Of a DNA stretch of 64,000 nt, positions 22,059 to 32,615 are shown one piece after another; within the stretch, counting starts at the first letter, position 1; each line of letters opens with the position of its first letter. The notes under the pieces are model-generated. The model worked only from the letters and a program-made list of their open reading frames with translations. It was not told the origin of the DNA and made no database searches. A program made the position numbers and the translations under genes. The stretch is from Microbacterium sp. Leaf288 (GTDB lineage Bacteria > Actinomycetota > Actinomycetes > Actinomycetales > Microbacteriaceae): assembly GCF_001422925.1 (NCBI RefSeq), contig NZ_LMNI01000010.1, forward strand, positions 186,001 through 250,000, written 5' to 3'.

Positions 22059-23681
22059 CTACTGTGCCGCTTCGAAGAGCGAGAGCACTTCGATCTGGGG
22101 GTCGGTGAGGGTCAGGGTCACGACGGGACGGCCGTGGCCTTCGGCGAGCACGGCCGCGTCGCCCGCGGCCTGCGCCTGGATCAGCTGGCCGAAAGTGAAC
22201 GGCCGGCCGGGGATCTCGAGGTCGACATCGGTTCGCTCGAGAATCTGCACGAACACGCCGTTCGCCGGGCCGCCCTTGTGGTACTGGCCCGTCGAGTGCA
22301 GGAACCGGGGGCCCCAGCCGAACGTGGTCGGACGAGTGGAGTCCGCGGCGACGAGCTCGCGCAGGCCCGAGAGCTGGCCGAGCTCGAGGCGGTTGACGTA
22401 CGCCTGGATCGCGACGTAGCCGTCCTCGGGAAGGCGCGCCCAGAGCGCGTCGAGCACACCTGCGACGGTTCCGGATGCTGCAAGCTCGGAGTCCGAGACG
22501 CGCACCTCGACGCCCTCCACGGCGAACGCCGGGGCGGTGGGCTCAGGACGCGCATCGAGCAGACCACGCGCCGCGACCTTGGCGGACTCGACGTCGGGCT
22601 GGTCGAACGGGTTGATGCCCAGCATCCGTCCCGCGATCGCCGTCGCGTACTCCCACACCACGAATTGCGCGCCGAGCGAGCCGCTCACGAGGATCTCGCC
22701 CTCGTGGTGCTCGAACAGGTGGAACTTCTTGGCCTCGTCGACCAGCCGCACGATCTGCAGATCGGCGGGCTTCGCGTCGACCTCGGGGGAGACCGGCAGC
22801 AGGACGACCGGCAGGATCCCGGTGCCCTCCTTGCCCGTCGACTCGGCGACGAGCTGCTCGATCCAGTCCGGGAGTCCGGCGATGTGGGTGCCGTCGGTGA
22901 TGAGGCCGAGCTTGTCCTTGCGCGGCTCGCCACCGGCGATCGCCGCGGCGAGCACGAGCGCCGGGTTGTCGGGGCTGTCGATCGACACCTCGAGCAGCGA
23001 CGCCTCGGCCTCGTCGAGGAGCTCCGAGATGTCGGCGCCCGCGAGACCGGCCGGCACGAGTCCGAACGCGGTCAGCGCCGAGTAGCGGCCCCCGACGGTC
23101 GGGTCGGCGTTGAACACGGTGTACCCGTCGGCGCGGGCCTCCTGGTCCAGCGGCGAGCCCGGGTCGGTCACGACGATGATCCGCTCGGCCGGGTCGATGC
23201 CGAGGTCGCGGAAGGCGGCCTCGAACGCGCGCTTGGCGGAGTCCGTCTCGACGGTCGAGCCCGACTTCGATGACACCACGAGCGCGGTGCGCGTGAGGTC
23301 GCCGGCCTCTGCGTCGCCGTCGATCGCGGCGAGCACCTGGCCGGGCGCGGTCGAGTCGAGGATGACCAGCGGCGCCCCTGAGGTCTGTGCGATGACCTCG
23401 GGCGCGAGCGACGAGCCGCCCATGCCCGCGAGCACGATACGGGTGACGTTGCGCGCGTGCAGACGCTCGCGCAGCGCCAGGATCTCGGGGACGAGCGGAC
23501 GCGAGACGCTGACGGCCTCGGTCCACCCGAGTCGACGGGATGCCTCGTCCTCCGCCTCGGGACCCCACAGCGACGAGTCGCCGCCGGTGATCCCCGACGC
23601 CACCAGGCTCGCGACGAGCCCGGGAAGCGTCTGCTCGACGACCGACTTGACGTGCCCCGACAGGTGGATGTCGAAGCTCAT
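22059..23681 (-). CDS. pgi: Glucose-6-phosphate isomerase
   Basis: Interconverts glucose-6-phosphate and fructose-6-phosphate. The 540 residues show the SIS-fold sugar-phosphate motifs [14 protein letters not shown] and [14 protein letters not shown], with the conserved [19 protein letters not shown] and a C-terminal [12 protein letters not shown]. It belongs to the bacterial group whose N-terminal region differs from the E. coli type. Placement between tal and zwf lets the operon recycle fructose-6-phosphate into the oxidative branch. The ATG overlaps the tal stop (ATGA). Confidence 0.94.
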   Translation of the reverse strand: MSFDIHLSGHVKSVVEQTLPGLVASLVASGITGGDSSLWGPEAEDEASRRLGWTEAVSVSRPLVPEILALRERLHARNVTRIVLAGMGGSSLAPEVIAQTSGAPLVILDSTAPGQVLAAIDGDAEAGDLTRTALVVSSKSGSTVETDSAKRAFEAAFRDLGIDPAERIIVVTDPGSPLDQEARADGYTVFNADPTVGGRYSALTAFGLVPAGLAGADISELLDEAEASLLEVSIDSPDNPALVLAAAIAGGEPRKDKLGLITDGTHIAGLPDWIEQLVAESTGKEGTGILPVVLLPVSPEVDAKPADLQIVRLVDEAKKFHLFEHHEGEILVSGSLGAQFVVWEYATAIAGRMLGINPFDQPDVESAKVAARGLLDARPEPTAPAFAVEGVEVRVSDSELAASGTVAGVLDALWARLPEDGYVAIQAYVNRLELGQLSGLRELVAADSTRPTTFGWGPRFLHSTGQYHKGGPANGVFVQILERTDVDLEIPGRPFTFGQLIQAQAAGDAAVLAEGHGRPVVTLTLTDPQIEVLSLFEAAQ

Positions 23682-24799
23682 CGGGTGGCCTGGAGTGCGT
23701 CCTCGAGGGCCGCCTTCACGGTGCCCTGCAGGTCGTGCCAGGAGGCGATGAACTTGCTGACGCCCTCGTCCTCGAGCACCTGCGTGACGTCGGCGAAGTC
23801 GACGCCGACGGCGGCGAGGTCGGCGAACACCTGGTGCGCGGCCTCGTAGGTGCCGGTCACGGTGTCTCCGGCGATCTGGCCGTGGTCGAAGGTCGCCTCG
23901 AGGGTCTTCTCCGGCATCGTGTTGACGGTGCCGGGGGCGACGAGCTCGGTGACGTACAGCGTGTCGGGGAGGTTCGGGTCCTTGACGCCGGTCGAGGCCC
24001 ACAGCGGACGCTGGGCGTGGGCCCCGGCATCCGTCAGCGCCTTCGCGCGGTCGGTGGCGAACTCCTTCTCGTACAGCTCGTACGCGAGGCGCGCGTTCGC
24101 GACGCCGGCGAGGGACTTGAGGCCCGCGGCCTCGTCGGTGCCGATCGCGGCGAGGCGCTTGTCGACCTCGGTGTCCACGCGCGAGACGAAGAACGACGCG
24201 ACGGAGTGGATCTTCGAGACGTCGTGACCGTTCGCCTGTGCCTGCTCGAGGCCCGCGAGGTACGCGTCGATGACCTCGGCGTAGCGCTCGAGGCTGAAGA
24301 TCAGCGTCACGTTGACCGAGATGCCCTCGGCGAGCACCGCGGTGATGGCGGGCAGGCCGGCCTTCGTCGCGGGGATCTTGATGTGCACGTTGGGCCGGTC
24401 GACCTTCGCCCACAGTTCCTTCGCCTGCGCGATGGTCGCGTCGGTGTCGTGGGCGAGGTCGGGGGAGACCTCGATCGACACGCGGCCGTCCACGCCGTTC
24501 GTGGCGTCGTAGACGGGACGGAAGATGTCGGCCGCGTCGCGCACGTCGTCGGTCGTGGCAGCGAAGATCGCGTCGTCGACCGTCGCGCCCGCCTTGGCGA
24601 GCTCGGCGATCTGGCCGGCGTACGAGTGTCCGCCGCCGCCGATCGCGCCCTGGAAGATCGTCGGGTTCGTCGTGACGCCCGACACATTGCGCGTCGAGAT
24701 GAGTTCGGTCAGGTTGCCCGAGGTGATGCGCTCGCGCGACAGGTCGTCGAGCCAGATGCTCACGCCTTCGGCGACCAGCTTCTCAGTGGGGGTGCTCAT
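23678..24799 (-). CDS. tal: Transaldolase
   Basis: Moves a dihydroxyacetone unit between sugar phosphates in the non-oxidative pentose phosphate pathway. The 373 residues are the long actinobacterial form. GVTTNPTIF lies at 41-49, and Lys141 in VHIKIPAT is the expected Schiff-base lysine. The C-terminal [16 protein letters not shown] is typical. It lies 18 bases after tkt and overlaps pgi by four bases. Confidence 0.96.
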   Translation of the reverse strand: MSTPTEKLVAEGVSIWLDDLSRERITSGNLTELISTRNVSGVTTNPTIFQGAIGGGGHSYAGQIAELAKAGATVDDAIFAATTDDVRDAADIFRPVYDATNGVDGRVSIEVSPDLAHDTDATIAQAKELWAKVDRPNVHIKIPATKAGLPAITAVLAEGISVNVTLIFSLERYAEVIDAYLAGLEQAQANGHDVSKIHSVASFFVSRVDTEVDKRLAAIGTDEAAGLKSLAGVANARLAYELYEKEFATDRAKALTDAGAHAQRPLWASTGVKDPNLPDTLYVTELVAPGTVNTMPEKTLEATFDHGQIAGDTVTGTYEAAHQVFADLAAVGVDFADVTQVLEDEGVSKFIASWHDLQGTVKAALEDALQATR

Positions 24800-24817
24800 T
24801 CTGCCTTCTCCTCGTGC

Positions 24818-26938
24818 TTACTTCGCCGTCGCGAGTTCGAGTGCTGCCGTGGCCGCGAGGGACTCGCGGGCGGCCTCGACGACGTGCTCGGCGGTGATGC
24901 CGAACTTCTGGAACAGGGTCTTGTAGTCGGCCGACGCACCGAAGTGGTCGATCGCGACGGAGCGGCCGGCGTCGCCGACGATGCCGCGCCAGGTGAGCGC
25001 GGAGCCGGCCTCGACCGACACGCGCGCCTTGACGGCGGCGGGGAGGACCTTCTCGCGGTAGGCGGCGTCCTGCTCGTCGAACCACTCGAGCGACGGCGCC
25101 GACACGACGCGGGCGTTGATGCCCTCGGCGGCGAGGGTCTCGCGGGCGGAGACCGCCAGCTGGACCTCGGAGCCGGTCGCGATGAGGATCACGTCGGGGG
25201 TGCCGTTCGGCGCCTCGGCGAGGATGTACGCGCCCTTGGCGACGCCGTCGGTCGACGCGAACACGTCACCCGATGCCTCGCCGGTGCCGCGGGCGAACAC
25301 CGGGATGTTCTGGCGGGTCAGCGCGATGCCCGACGGCCCGCCCTGGCGGCGGACGATCTCGAGCCACGCCGCCGAGGTCTCGTTCGCGTCGGCCGGGCGC
25401 ACCACCGTGAAGTTCGGGATGGCGCGCAGCGTCGCGAGCTGCTCGACCGGCTGGTGGGTGGGGCCGTCCTCGCCGAGCGCGACGGAGTCGTGCGTCCAGA
25501 CGAAGATCGACGGGATGTCCATCAGTGCGGCCAGACGCACCGACGGGCGCATGTAGTCGCTGAAGATGAGGAACGTGCCGCCGAACGGACGCGTCGGGCC
25601 GTGCAGCTTGATGCCGTTGACGATCGCGCCCATGGCGTGCTCGCGGATGCCGAAGTGCAGCACCCGGCCGTACGGGTCGCCCGACCACTCGTGGGTCGAC
25701 CACTCGGCGGGGATGAACGACTTCGCGTCCTTGATGGTGGTGAGGTTCGACTCGGCGAGATCCGCCGATCCGCCCCACAGCTCGGGCAGCACCGCGGCCA
25801 GCGCGTTGATGACCGTGCCCGACGCGGCGCGCGTGGAGACGTCCTTGCCGGCTTCGAACGACGGGAGAGCGGATGCCACGTCCTCGGGCAGGTCGCCGGC
25901 CTCGAGCCGGTCGAACAGCGCCTTGCGCTCGGGGTTGGCGGCGGCCCACGCGTCGAACGAGGTCTGCCAGGCGGCGCGCTCGGTGGCGGCGCGGTCCTTC
26001 AGCGCCCGCGTGTGGGCGATGACGTCGTCGGCGACGACAAAGGACTGCTCGGGGTCGAAGCCGAGGACCTTCTTCGTCGCGGCGAGCTCATCGCCGCCGA
26101 GCGCGGAGCCGTGGATCTTTCCGGTGTTCTGCTTGCCGGGCGACGGCCAGCCGATGATGGTGCGGAGGATGATGAGCGACGGCTTCGCGGTCTCGCCCTG
26201 GGCGGCCTCGATCGCACCGTGCAGCTCGGCGACGTCCTCGACGTACTCGCCCGTCTTCTTCCAGTCCACGATCTGCACGTGCCAGCCGTACGACTCGTAG
26301 CGCTTCGCCACGTCTTCGGTGAAGGCGACGTTGGTGTCGTCCTCGATGGAGATCTGGTTCGAGTCGTAGATGGCGATCAGGTTGCCGAGCTCCTGGTGAC
26401 CCGCGAGCGACGACGCCTCGCTGGTCACGCCCTCCTGCAGGTCACCGTCACCGGCGATCACGTAGATGTTGTGGTCGAACGGCGACTGACCGGCGGGGGC
26501 CTCGGGGTCGAACAGGCCGCGCTCGTAGCGGGCCGCGTACGCGAATCCCACCGCCGAGGCGAGGCCCTGACCCAGGGGGCCGGTGGTGATCTCGACGCCC
26601 TTGGTGTGGCCGTACTCGGGGTGACCCGGCGTGAGCGAGCCCCACGTGCGCAGCGCCTTGAGGTCGTCGAGCTCGAGCCCGAATCCGCCCAGGTACAGCT
26701 GCACGTACTGGGTCAGCGACGAGTGGCCGGCCGACAGGATGAACCGGTCGCGCCCGACCCAGTGGGTGTCCGTCGGATCGTGGCGCAGCACGCGCTGGTA
26801 CAGCAGGTACGCCGCCGGCGCCAGGCTCATCGCCGTGCCGGGGTGGCCGTTGCCCACCTTCTCCACCGCGTCCGCTGCCAGGACGCGGGCGGTGTCCACC
26901 GCGCGCCGATCGATCTCATCCCAAGCCAGTTCCGACAC
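24818..26938 (-). CDS. tkt: Transketolase
   Basis: A thiamine-diphosphate enzyme that moves two-carbon units in the non-oxidative pentose phosphate pathway. The 706 residues are full length. GNGHPGTAM carries an active-site histidine, the ThDP/Mg motif starts [17 protein letters not shown] follows, and the pyrimidine-binding domain holds [12 protein letters not shown]. The GTG at 26938 is chosen because the family N-terminus begins there and AAAGGCGG precedes it; the open frame reaches further upstream without homology. It heads tkt-tal-pgi-zwf-opcA-pgl. A TATGCT hexamer at 27039-27044 (minus) is a candidate -10. Confidence 0.96.
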   Translation of the reverse strand: MSELAWDEIDRRAVDTARVLAADAVEKVGNGHPGTAMSLAPAAYLLYQRVLRHDPTDTHWVGRDRFILSAGHSSLTQYVQLYLGGFGLELDDLKALRTWGSLTPGHPEYGHTKGVEITTGPLGQGLASAVGFAYAARYERGLFDPEAPAGQSPFDHNIYVIAGDGDLQEGVTSEASSLAGHQELGNLIAIYDSNQISIEDDTNVAFTEDVAKRYESYGWHVQIVDWKKTGEYVEDVAELHGAIEAAQGETAKPSLIILRTIIGWPSPGKQNTGKIHGSALGGDELAATKKVLGFDPEQSFVVADDVIAHTRALKDRAATERAAWQTSFDAWAAANPERKALFDRLEAGDLPEDVASALPSFEAGKDVSTRAASGTVINALAAVLPELWGGSADLAESNLTTIKDAKSFIPAEWSTHEWSGDPYGRVLHFGIREHAMGAIVNGIKLHGPTRPFGGTFLIFSDYMRPSVRLAALMDIPSIFVWTHDSVALGEDGPTHQPVEQLATLRAIPNFTVVRPADANETSAAWLEIVRRQGGPSGIALTRQNIPVFARGTGEASGDVFASTDGVAKGAYILAEAPNGTPDVILIATGSEVQLAVSARETLAAEGINARVVSAPSLEWFDEQDAAYREKVLPAAVKARVSVEAGSALTWRGIVGDAGRSVAIDHFGASADYKTLFQKFGITAEHVVEAARESLAATAALELATAK

Positions 26939-27272
26939 CGGGCCGCCTTTCGTTGGAGGTGCGCCCAAGAATGTGGCCGGCTCGCGGCCCTTGTCCGGAT
27001 GGAGAAGGGGGAATCGGCGACGGGCGCGCGTGTTTCTCAGCATAGCGAAGGGGCATACCGCCCAGGCCATGCAAGCCGTCTATGTGACAGAGTCTTGCGA
27101 AGCCCGGGTCGCCGTCGGTGACATCCCGGTGTCGTGGGAGTCACGTTCTGCTCACGCCCGCCGTTCGGCCGATGTGAGCAGCCGGGCGCCGCAGGTCGCG
27201 CCTCGCGGGCGGGGCGCGACACGCCGATGCCCTAGACTTGGGGGGAATCTGCAGGCAGCGATTGCGGGGGCC
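26939..27272. other. Divergent promoter region, tkt / ctaB
   Basis: 334 bases without a supported gene. It holds the candidate tkt -10 (TATGCT on the minus strand, 27039-27044), implying a tkt leader of about 95 bases, and the ctaB -10 (TAGACT, 27233-27238). I see no operator-like repeat between them. Confidence 0.5.
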
Positions 27273-28214
27273 ATGGACAGCACGAGAACGGCCGTGACCG
27301 TAGCATCCGTCGACGGATCCAGCCGACCTCCGCAGACCTTCGGCCGCACCGTCCGCGCGTACATCGCGCTGATGAAGCCGCGCGTGCTCGAACTGCTGCT
27401 GGTGACGACCGTGCCGGTCATGATCCTCGCGCAGGGCGGCTTCCCGGATGTGTGGCTGGTCGTCGCGACCGTCATCGGCGGCACCGCGAGCGCCGGGTCG
27501 GCCGCCGCGTTCAACATGTACCTCGACCGCGACATCGACGCGCACATGCAGCGCACGGTGAACCGTCCGCTCGTCACCGGCGAGGTGTCGCCGCGGGGCG
27601 CCCTGATCTTCGCCTGGTCGCTCGCGGTGTTCTCCACCGTGTGGCTGTGGCTCACCACGAACTGGCTGGCCGCGACACTGTCGGCCGCCGCCATCTTCTT
27701 CTACGTCGTGATCTACACGATGATCCTCAAGCGCCGCACCGAGCAGAACATCGTGTGGGGCGGCATCGCGGGCTGCTTCCCGGTGCTGATCGGCTGGACC
27801 GCGGTGACGGGCTCGCTCGCGTGGCCGCCGGTCATCCTGTTCACCCTCGTCTTCCTGTGGACGCCGCCGCACTACTGGCCGCTGTCGATGAAGTACAAGG
27901 ACCAGTACGAAGAGGTCGACGTGCCCATGCTCGGCGCGACGCGCGCCGGCTCGCAGGTGGGCCTGCAGGTCATCCTGTACGCGTGGGCCACTGTCGTGTG
28001 CTCGCTGCTGCTGATCCCCGTCGCCGACATGGGTCTGGTGTACACGGTGTCGTCGCTCGTCTTCGGCGGCTGGTTCATCTACGAGTCGCACGTCCTCTAC
28101 AACCGCGCCGTGCGGGGCACCGAGCCGCGCCCGATGCGCGTCTTCCACGCCTCGATCACGTACCTCACGCTGCTCTTCGTCGCGATCGCGGTCGACCCGC
28201 TGCTCCCGTTCTGA
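27273..28214 (+). CDS. ctaB: Protoheme IX farnesyltransferase (heme O synthase)
   Basis: Adds a farnesyl tail to heme B to make heme O, the precursor of the heme A used by cytochrome c oxidase. It is an integral membrane prenyltransferase of the UbiA family: 313 residues, about nine transmembrane helices, the first Asp-rich motif [15 protein letters not shown] and the cytoplasmic loop motif [17 protein letters not shown] -10 TAGACT at 27233-27238 gives a leader of about 30 bases. ctaA lies on the opposite strand 0.6 kb away, facing it. Confidence 0.96.
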   Translation: MDSTRTAVTVASVDGSSRPPQTFGRTVRAYIALMKPRVLELLLVTTVPVMILAQGGFPDVWLVVATVIGGTASAGSAAAFNMYLDRDIDAHMQRTVNRPLVTGEVSPRGALIFAWSLAVFSTVWLWLTTNWLAATLSAAAIFFYVVIYTMILKRRTEQNIVWGGIAGCFPVLIGWTAVTGSLAWPPVILFTLVFLWTPPHYWPLSMKYKDQYEEVDVPMLGATRAGSQVGLQVILYAWATVVCSLLLIPVADMGLVYTVSSLVFGGWFIYESHVLYNRAVRGTEPRPMRVFHASITYLTLLFVAIAVDPLLPF

Positions 28215-28227
28215 TCGGAGAGACGAG

Positions 28228-28259
28228 AAGAGGCCGCCCGGCATGCCGGGCGGCCTCTT
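28228..28259. terminator. Palindromic terminator after ctaB
   Basis: A 32-base perfect palindrome (AAGAGGCCGCCCGGC and complement around ATGC) lies 13 bases after the ctaB stop and 15 bases before the end of the convergent small membrane protein gene. It is usable from both directions; TTG follows on the plus strand. Confidence 0.75.
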
Positions 28260-28274
28260 GTCGTACGGGGTGGA

Positions 28275-28694
28275 TCAGCGTGCGGCGACGGATGCCTCGG
28301 CCTCGGCGTCGACCGTCTCAGCGGTCTCGGCGGGGGCGGCGTCGGTCTTCGCCTCGACGGCCCGGGGCTCCTCGGCGGCGGTCTCGGTCTCCGAGTTCCA
28401 GTCGATGGGCTCGACGACCTCGACCGGCGCGTGCGGGCGGAGCGTCGAGACGGCGGCGACGCCGAGCGCGAGCAGGATGCCGATGACGCCGGCGCCGATG
28501 AGGATCGCGCCGAGCTGGGCGATCGACTGGCCGACGTACACGTCGACGCCGGTCGCGGTGCCGTCGGTCAGGGTCGCGGTCATCGAGGCGATCTTGTCGG
28601 TGGTGATGTACCAGCCGCCGGCGATCGTCGCGACGGAGACGACGACGAGGCCCCAGAAGGGGATGCTGCGGACGAGACGGGGGCGGGTGGGCAT
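28275..28694 (-). CDS. Small two-helix membrane protein, unknown function
   Basis: 139 residues. Two hydrophobic helices (about 10-32 and 63-90) flank a short external loop (DKIASMTATLTDGTATGVDVYVG), and an acidic Ala/Glu-rich cytoplasmic tail follows (VEPIDWNSETE onward). The ATG at 28694 has GAGGAG 11 bases upstream. I recognise similar proteins beside ctaA/ctaB in Microbacteriaceae but know no function. The position suggests a role near cytochrome oxidase assembly, which is only inference. It lies 93 bases after ctaA on the same strand. Confidence 0.75.
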   Translation of the reverse strand: MPTRPRLVRSIPFWGLVVVSVATIAGGWYITTDKIASMTATLTDGTATGVDVYVGQSIAQLGAILIGAGVIGILLALGVAAVSTLRPHAPVEVVEPIDWNSETETAAEEPRAVEAKTDAAPAETAETVDAEAEASVAAR

Positions 28695-28787
28695 GTGTCG
28701 ATCACTCCTCGGGATGCGCGACCCGGGTGGTCGCGGCATCCCACCCTCGCAAAGGAGTCCGTGCGACGCCAATCGGGTTGCTATGGA

Positions 28788-29750
28788 TCAGCTGTGGACG
28801 GCCGCGGTCGCGGGCGCCTTCAGGTGCAGCACGACCGTGGTCATCGCAGCGGCAGCGAGCGCGGCGAGGACCATGTGGACGCCGACCGCGAGCTCGGGCA
28901 GTCCGTTGCGGGCCTGGTACAGCCCGACGGCGATCTGCACGAGTTCGACGCCGAGGAGGACCACGGTCCAGCGGAGCAGCAACGGAGCGGCCGCTCGAGA
29001 CCGCCACGCGGCGATCAGGAGCGCGACGGTGAGGGCGAAGAGGGCGTAGCCCGGCCACGCGTGGACGTGCTCCAGCAGTTCGGCGTTGAAGCCGTTGCGA
29101 CCCGCGTCGGCATCACCGGAGTGCGGCCCGGCGCCGGTGGTCAGCACGCCGAACGCGATCGTGAGCGCCATCGCGAGCGTCGTGACATGCGCCAGCACAG
29201 CGTGCCAGCGCGGCACGACGAGCGTGCGCGGCCCGGCGGGCTGCGACATCCGCACCAGGAATGCCGCGGTGACGCACACCAGCGCGAGCGACGAGACGTA
29301 GTGGAAGCCGACGATGAAGGGGTTGAGCCCCGTCAGCACGGTGATGCCGCCGACGATGGCCTGCGCGGCGACGCCGCCGAGGACGACGACGGCGAGCACG
29401 TAGAGGTCGCGGCGCTCGTGACGGAGCTTCAGGACGAGGATCCACACCGCGAGGGCGATCAGCCCCACCACGCCCGTCATGAGCCGATTGCCGAACTCGA
29501 TGAGCGAGTGGATGCCCTCATCGATGCCCGGTGTCGGAACGAGCGACTCCGGGGTGCACAGCGGCCACGTGGGGCAGCCGAGGCCGGAACCGGTGAGGCG
29601 CACCGCGCCGCCCGTGCCGATGATCGTCACCTCGGCGATGAACGACAGCCACGCGAACACGCGGATCCGCTTGTCGACGTGGTCGGGGAGCCACTGCCAG
29701 AAGCGCTGCCAGATTCCGGGGGCGGTGGTCGTGGACTGGGGCGCGGACAT
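28788..29750 (-). CDS. ctaA: Heme A synthase
   Basis: Oxidises the C8 methyl of heme O to make heme A in the plasma membrane. 320 residues with eight predicted helices. Cys59 and Cys65 (GCPTWPLC) form the extracellular cysteine pair, and catalytic Glu85 lies in IEFGNR. Heme-ligand histidines are visible in VGFHYVSS, EHVHAWPG and AVGVHMVL. At the position of the first ligand histidine of the Bacillus enzyme the sequence has Asn88 (EFGNR), which I recall as usual in actinobacteria. The ATG has the ribosome site AGGAGG. It is divergent from sufB. Confidence 0.93.
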   Translation of the reverse strand: MSAPQSTTTAPGIWQRFWQWLPDHVDKRIRVFAWLSFIAEVTIIGTGGAVRLTGSGLGCPTWPLCTPESLVPTPGIDEGIHSLIEFGNRLMTGVVGLIALAVWILVLKLRHERRDLYVLAVVVLGGVAAQAIVGGITVLTGLNPFIVGFHYVSSLALVCVTAAFLVRMSQPAGPRTLVVPRWHAVLAHVTTLAMALTIAFGVLTTGAGPHSGDADAGRNGFNAELLEHVHAWPGYALFALTVALLIAAWRSRAAAPLLLRWTVVLLGVELVQIAVGLYQARNGLPELAVGVHMVLAALAAAAMTTVVLHLKAPATAAVHS

Positions 29751-29827
29751 GCGGGGGGTGCCTCCTGGCAGAGGCTCCACCTGCTGCGCGTGACAGACGG
29801 GGCGCGTCCGCGGCGGGGTGGAACCTG

Positions 29828-29833
29828 TAGAAT
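29828..29833 (+). promoter_or_regulatory. Candidate suf operon -10
   Basis: TAGAAT, a good -10 match, lies in the 258-base gap between ctaA and sufB. It would give a leader of about 165-170 bases, which includes the stem-loops at 29925-29968. A weaker hexamer-like site near 29883 cannot be excluded. Confidence 0.4.
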
Positions 29834-29924
29834 CGAGGGGTCGGTTGCGCACGCACTTCACAGCGCCGCGCACCACTGACAGTCTAGGCGCGATGGTCGG
29901 CGCCGCTTGAGAGGGCCCGAGAAG

Positions 29925-29968
29925 CGGCATCCCCCCTCCGGTATCTCCACCGGAGAACACGGATGCCG
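29925..29968 (+). promoter_or_regulatory. Structured 5' leader of the suf operon
   Basis: Two nested stems: the outer is CGGCATCC (29925-29932) with GGATGCCG (29961-29968), the inner CTCCGGT (29936-29942) with ACCGGAG (29949-29955). GGGCCC words at 29913-29918 and 29987-29992 could close a longer outer stem ending right at the GGAGGAG ribosome site. It matches no riboswitch class that I recognise. It could be a terminator for upstream transcription or a translational control element. Confidence 0.45.
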
Positions 29969-30008
29969 GGACGGATGACACCGCCAGGGCCCGGAGGAGA
30001 ACGTGACG

Positions 30009-31427
30009 ATGTCTGATGTGCTGATCGATCGCCCGGAGCTGGACAGCCTGGGTGTCTACGAGTTCGGGTGGCATGATGCCGACGCCGCGGGCGCCGTGGC
30101 GAAGCGGGGCATCGACGAGTCCGTCGTGCGCGGCATCTCGGCGCTCAAGAGCGAGCCCGAATGGATGCTCAAGACCCGGCTGAAGGGCTATCAGCTGTTC
30201 GGCCGCAAGCCGATGCCGACCTGGGGCGCGGACCTCAGCGAGATCGACTTCGACAACATCAAGTACTTCGTGCGCTCCACTGAGAAGCAGGCGCAGTCGT
30301 GGGAGGACCTCCCCGAAGACATCCGCAACACGTACGAGAAGCTCGGCATCCCCGAGGCGGAGCGTCAGCGCCTCGTCGCGGGCGTCGCCGCCCAGTACGA
30401 GTCAGAGGTCGTCTACCACCAGATCCGTGAGGACCTGGAGCAGCAGGGCGTCATCTTCATGGACACCGACACGGCTCTGCGCGAGCACCCGGAGTTCTTC
30501 GAGGAGTACTTCGGCACGGTCATCCCCGCGGGCGACAACAAGTTCGCGGCGCTCAACACCGCCGTCTGGTCGGGCGGATCGTTCGTCTACGTGCCCCCGG
30601 GTGTGCACGTCGAGATCCCGCTGCAGGCGTACTTCCGGATCAACACCGAGAACATGGGCCAGTTCGAGCGGACGCTCATCATCGCCGACGAGGGCTCGTA
30701 CGTCCACTACATCGAGGGCTGCACGGCCCCGATCTACAAGAGCGACTCGCTGCACTCGGCCGTCGTCGAGATCATCGTGAAGAAGAACGCCCGCGTGCGT
30801 TACACGACGATCCAGAACTGGTCGAACAACGTCTACAACCTCGTCACCAAGCGCGCCGTGGCGCACGAGGGCGCGACGATGGAGTGGATCGACGGCAACA
30901 TCGGCTCGAAGGTCACGATGAAGTACCCGTCGATCTTCCTCATGGGCGAGCACGCCAAGGGCGAGACCCTGTCGGTCGCCTTCGCAGGTCCGGGCCAGCA
31001 CCAGGACGCCGGCGCGAAGATGATCCACATGGCGCCGTACACGCAGTCGTCGATCGTCTCGAAGTCGATCGCCCGCGGCGGCGGCCGCGCCGGTTACCGC
31101 GGCGAGGTCCGCGTCGACGCCAACGCGCACCACAGCGCCAACACCGTGCGCTGCGATGCCCTGCTGGTCGACACGATCTCGCGCTCCGACACGTACCCGG
31201 CGATCGACATCCGCGTCGACGACGTGCAGCTCGGCCACGAGGCCACCGTCTCCAAGGTCAGCGAAGAGCAGCTGTTCTACCTCATGAGCCGCGGCATGCC
31301 CGAAGACGAGGCCATGGCGATGATCGTGCGCGGCTTCATCGAGCCGATCGCGCGTGAGCTGCCCATGGAGTACGCGCTCGAACTCAACAAGCTCATCGAG
31401 ATGGGCATGGAAGGATCCGTCGGCTAG
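30009..31427 (+). CDS. sufB: Fe-S cluster scaffold complex subunit SufB
   Basis: Core of the SufBCD scaffold on which Fe-S clusters are built in the cytoplasm. 472 residues, the long SufB form, starting [11 protein letters not shown]; the central beta-helix includes [19 protein letters not shown] (cluster-associated Cys) and SGHE-equivalent [11 protein letters not shown] near the C-terminus. GTG at 30003 is an in-frame alternative start with better ribosome-site spacing (GGAGG at 29993-29997). The first gene of the suf operon here: no sufR repressor precedes it. sufD begins at the base after its stop. Confidence 0.96.
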   Translation: MSDVLIDRPELDSLGVYEFGWHDADAAGAVAKRGIDESVVRGISALKSEPEWMLKTRLKGYQLFGRKPMPTWGADLSEIDFDNIKYFVRSTEKQAQSWEDLPEDIRNTYEKLGIPEAERQRLVAGVAAQYESEVVYHQIREDLEQQGVIFMDTDTALREHPEFFEEYFGTVIPAGDNKFAALNTAVWSGGSFVYVPPGVHVEIPLQAYFRINTENMGQFERTLIIADEGSYVHYIEGCTAPIYKSDSLHSAVVEIIVKKNARVRYTTIQNWSNNVYNLVTKRAVAHEGATMEWIDGNIGSKVTMKYPSIFLMGEHAKGETLSVAFAGPGQHQDAGAKMIHMAPYTQSSIVSKSIARGGGRAGYRGEVRVDANAHHSANTVRCDALLVDTISRSDTYPAIDIRVDDVQLGHEATVSKVSEEQLFYLMSRGMPEDEAMAMIVRGFIEPIARELPMEYALELNKLIEMGMEGSVG

Positions 31428-32615
31428 ATGAGCCCCACCACCGAGGCCCCCACCGTTCCCGGCGCGAAGGGCCACACCGATGGCGCCGGTGCATTCGTGC
31501 CCGTTCAGACCCGCTCCGAGCGAACCTGGTCGTTCGACCCGACCGCCTTCGAGGCGCCCACCGGCCGCGAGGTCAACTGGAAGCACACGCCTCTCGCGAA
31601 GCTCCAGGCGCTGCTGTCCGACGAGACCGGACGCCCTGGCGTCATCGAGGTCGACGTGGACGCGCCCGACAGCCTCGTTCAGGGGCGCCTCCGCGTGGGC
31701 AGCGCGCCCCGCGGCGAGGTGTTCCGCCCCGAGGATCTGCCCAGTGCGATCGCGTGGAAGCAGGAGACCGAAGCCCCGCTGCTGCGCATCCCTGCCGGCG
31801 CCGAGTACTCCACGCCGATCGTCGTGTCGCTGAACGGCACCGGCGGACTGGCCCATGCGCACGTCGTGGTCGAGGCGCAGGCGAACTCGCACGCCACGGT
31901 GGTCTTCCGTCACACCGGCACTGCCCACCACGCCCAGAACGTCGAGATCATCGTCCGCGAGGGCGCCCACCTCGAACTTGTGACGGTCCAGCGGTGGGAC
32001 GACGACGCCGTGCATCTGGCGTCGCACCAGGCCCGCGTCGAGCGCGACGCGACCCTGCGTCACGTCGTCGTCAGCTTCGGCGGGGACGTCGTGCGGATCA
32101 ACCCGAGCGTCGAGCTCGCGGGCACCGGCTCGCGCGCCGAGCTCTACGGACTCAGCTACTCCGACTCGGGGCAGCACCTCGAGAGCCAGGTGTACCTGCA
32201 CCACAAGGGCGCCGAGACCTCCGGCGACGTCCTGTACAAGAGCGCCCTGCAGGGCGCCGCGGCGCGCACGGTCTGGATCGGCGACGTCCTCATCGGACCG
32301 GACGCCGTCGGCACCGATTCGTACGAGGCCAACCGCAACCTCGTCCTCACGGAGGGCGCGCGCGCCGAGTCGATCCCGAACCTCGAGATCGAGACGGGTG
32401 ACATCCGCGGCGCCGGCCACGCCAGCGCGACCGGACGCTTCGACGATGAGCAGCTGTTCTACCTGCAGGCCCGCGGCATCACCGAGGACGAGGCGCGACG
32501 TCTCGTCGTGCTCGGATTCCTCGCGGAGATCGTGCAGAAGATCGGTGTCGAAGACCTCGAGGCGGAGCTGTTCGCCGCCATCGAGGAAGAACTCGCCAAG
32601 GAGGCCGGCCTGTGA
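31428..32615 (+). CDS. sufD: Fe-S cluster assembly protein SufD
   Basis: The SufB paralogue that completes the scaffold and helps iron acquisition. 395 residues with a C-terminal beta-helix; GHASATGRFDDEQLFYLQARGI near 327-346 is the SufD counterpart of the SufB GHEATVS region. It begins directly after the sufB stop and ends in a GTGA overlap with the Rieske gene, which implies tight translational coupling. Confidence 0.95.
   Translation: MSPTTEAPTVPGAKGHTDGAGAFVPVQTRSERTWSFDPTAFEAPTGREVNWKHTPLAKLQALLSDETGRPGVIEVDVDAPDSLVQGRLRVGSAPRGEVFRPEDLPSAIAWKQETEAPLLRIPAGAEYSTPIVVSLNGTGGLAHAHVVVEAQANSHATVVFRHTGTAHHAQNVEIIVREGAHLELVTVQRWDDDAVHLASHQARVERDATLRHVVVSFGGDVVRINPSVELAGTGSRAELYGLSYSDSGQHLESQVYLHHKGAETSGDVLYKSALQGAAARTVWIGDVLIGPDAVGTDSYEANRNLVLTEGARAESIPNLEIETGDIRGAGHASATGRFDDEQLFYLQARGITEDEARRLVVLGFLAEIVQKIGVEDLEAELFAAIEEELAKEAGL

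Noticed and set aside
26939..27070. Upstream extension of transketolase by 44 codons
   Set aside because: The extra residues do not resemble transketolase, the family N-terminus begins at the GTG 26938, and a ribosome site precedes that GTG.
23735..27121. A plus-strand open frame of over 1100 codons across tal and tkt
   Set aside because: It is antisense to unmistakable tal and tkt, has biased low-information composition and no ribosome site. It is a GC artefact.
29905..30000. Known riboswitch (TPP, SAM, cobalamin) before suf
   Set aside because: None of the conserved core sequences of these classes could be matched; only paired stems are visible.
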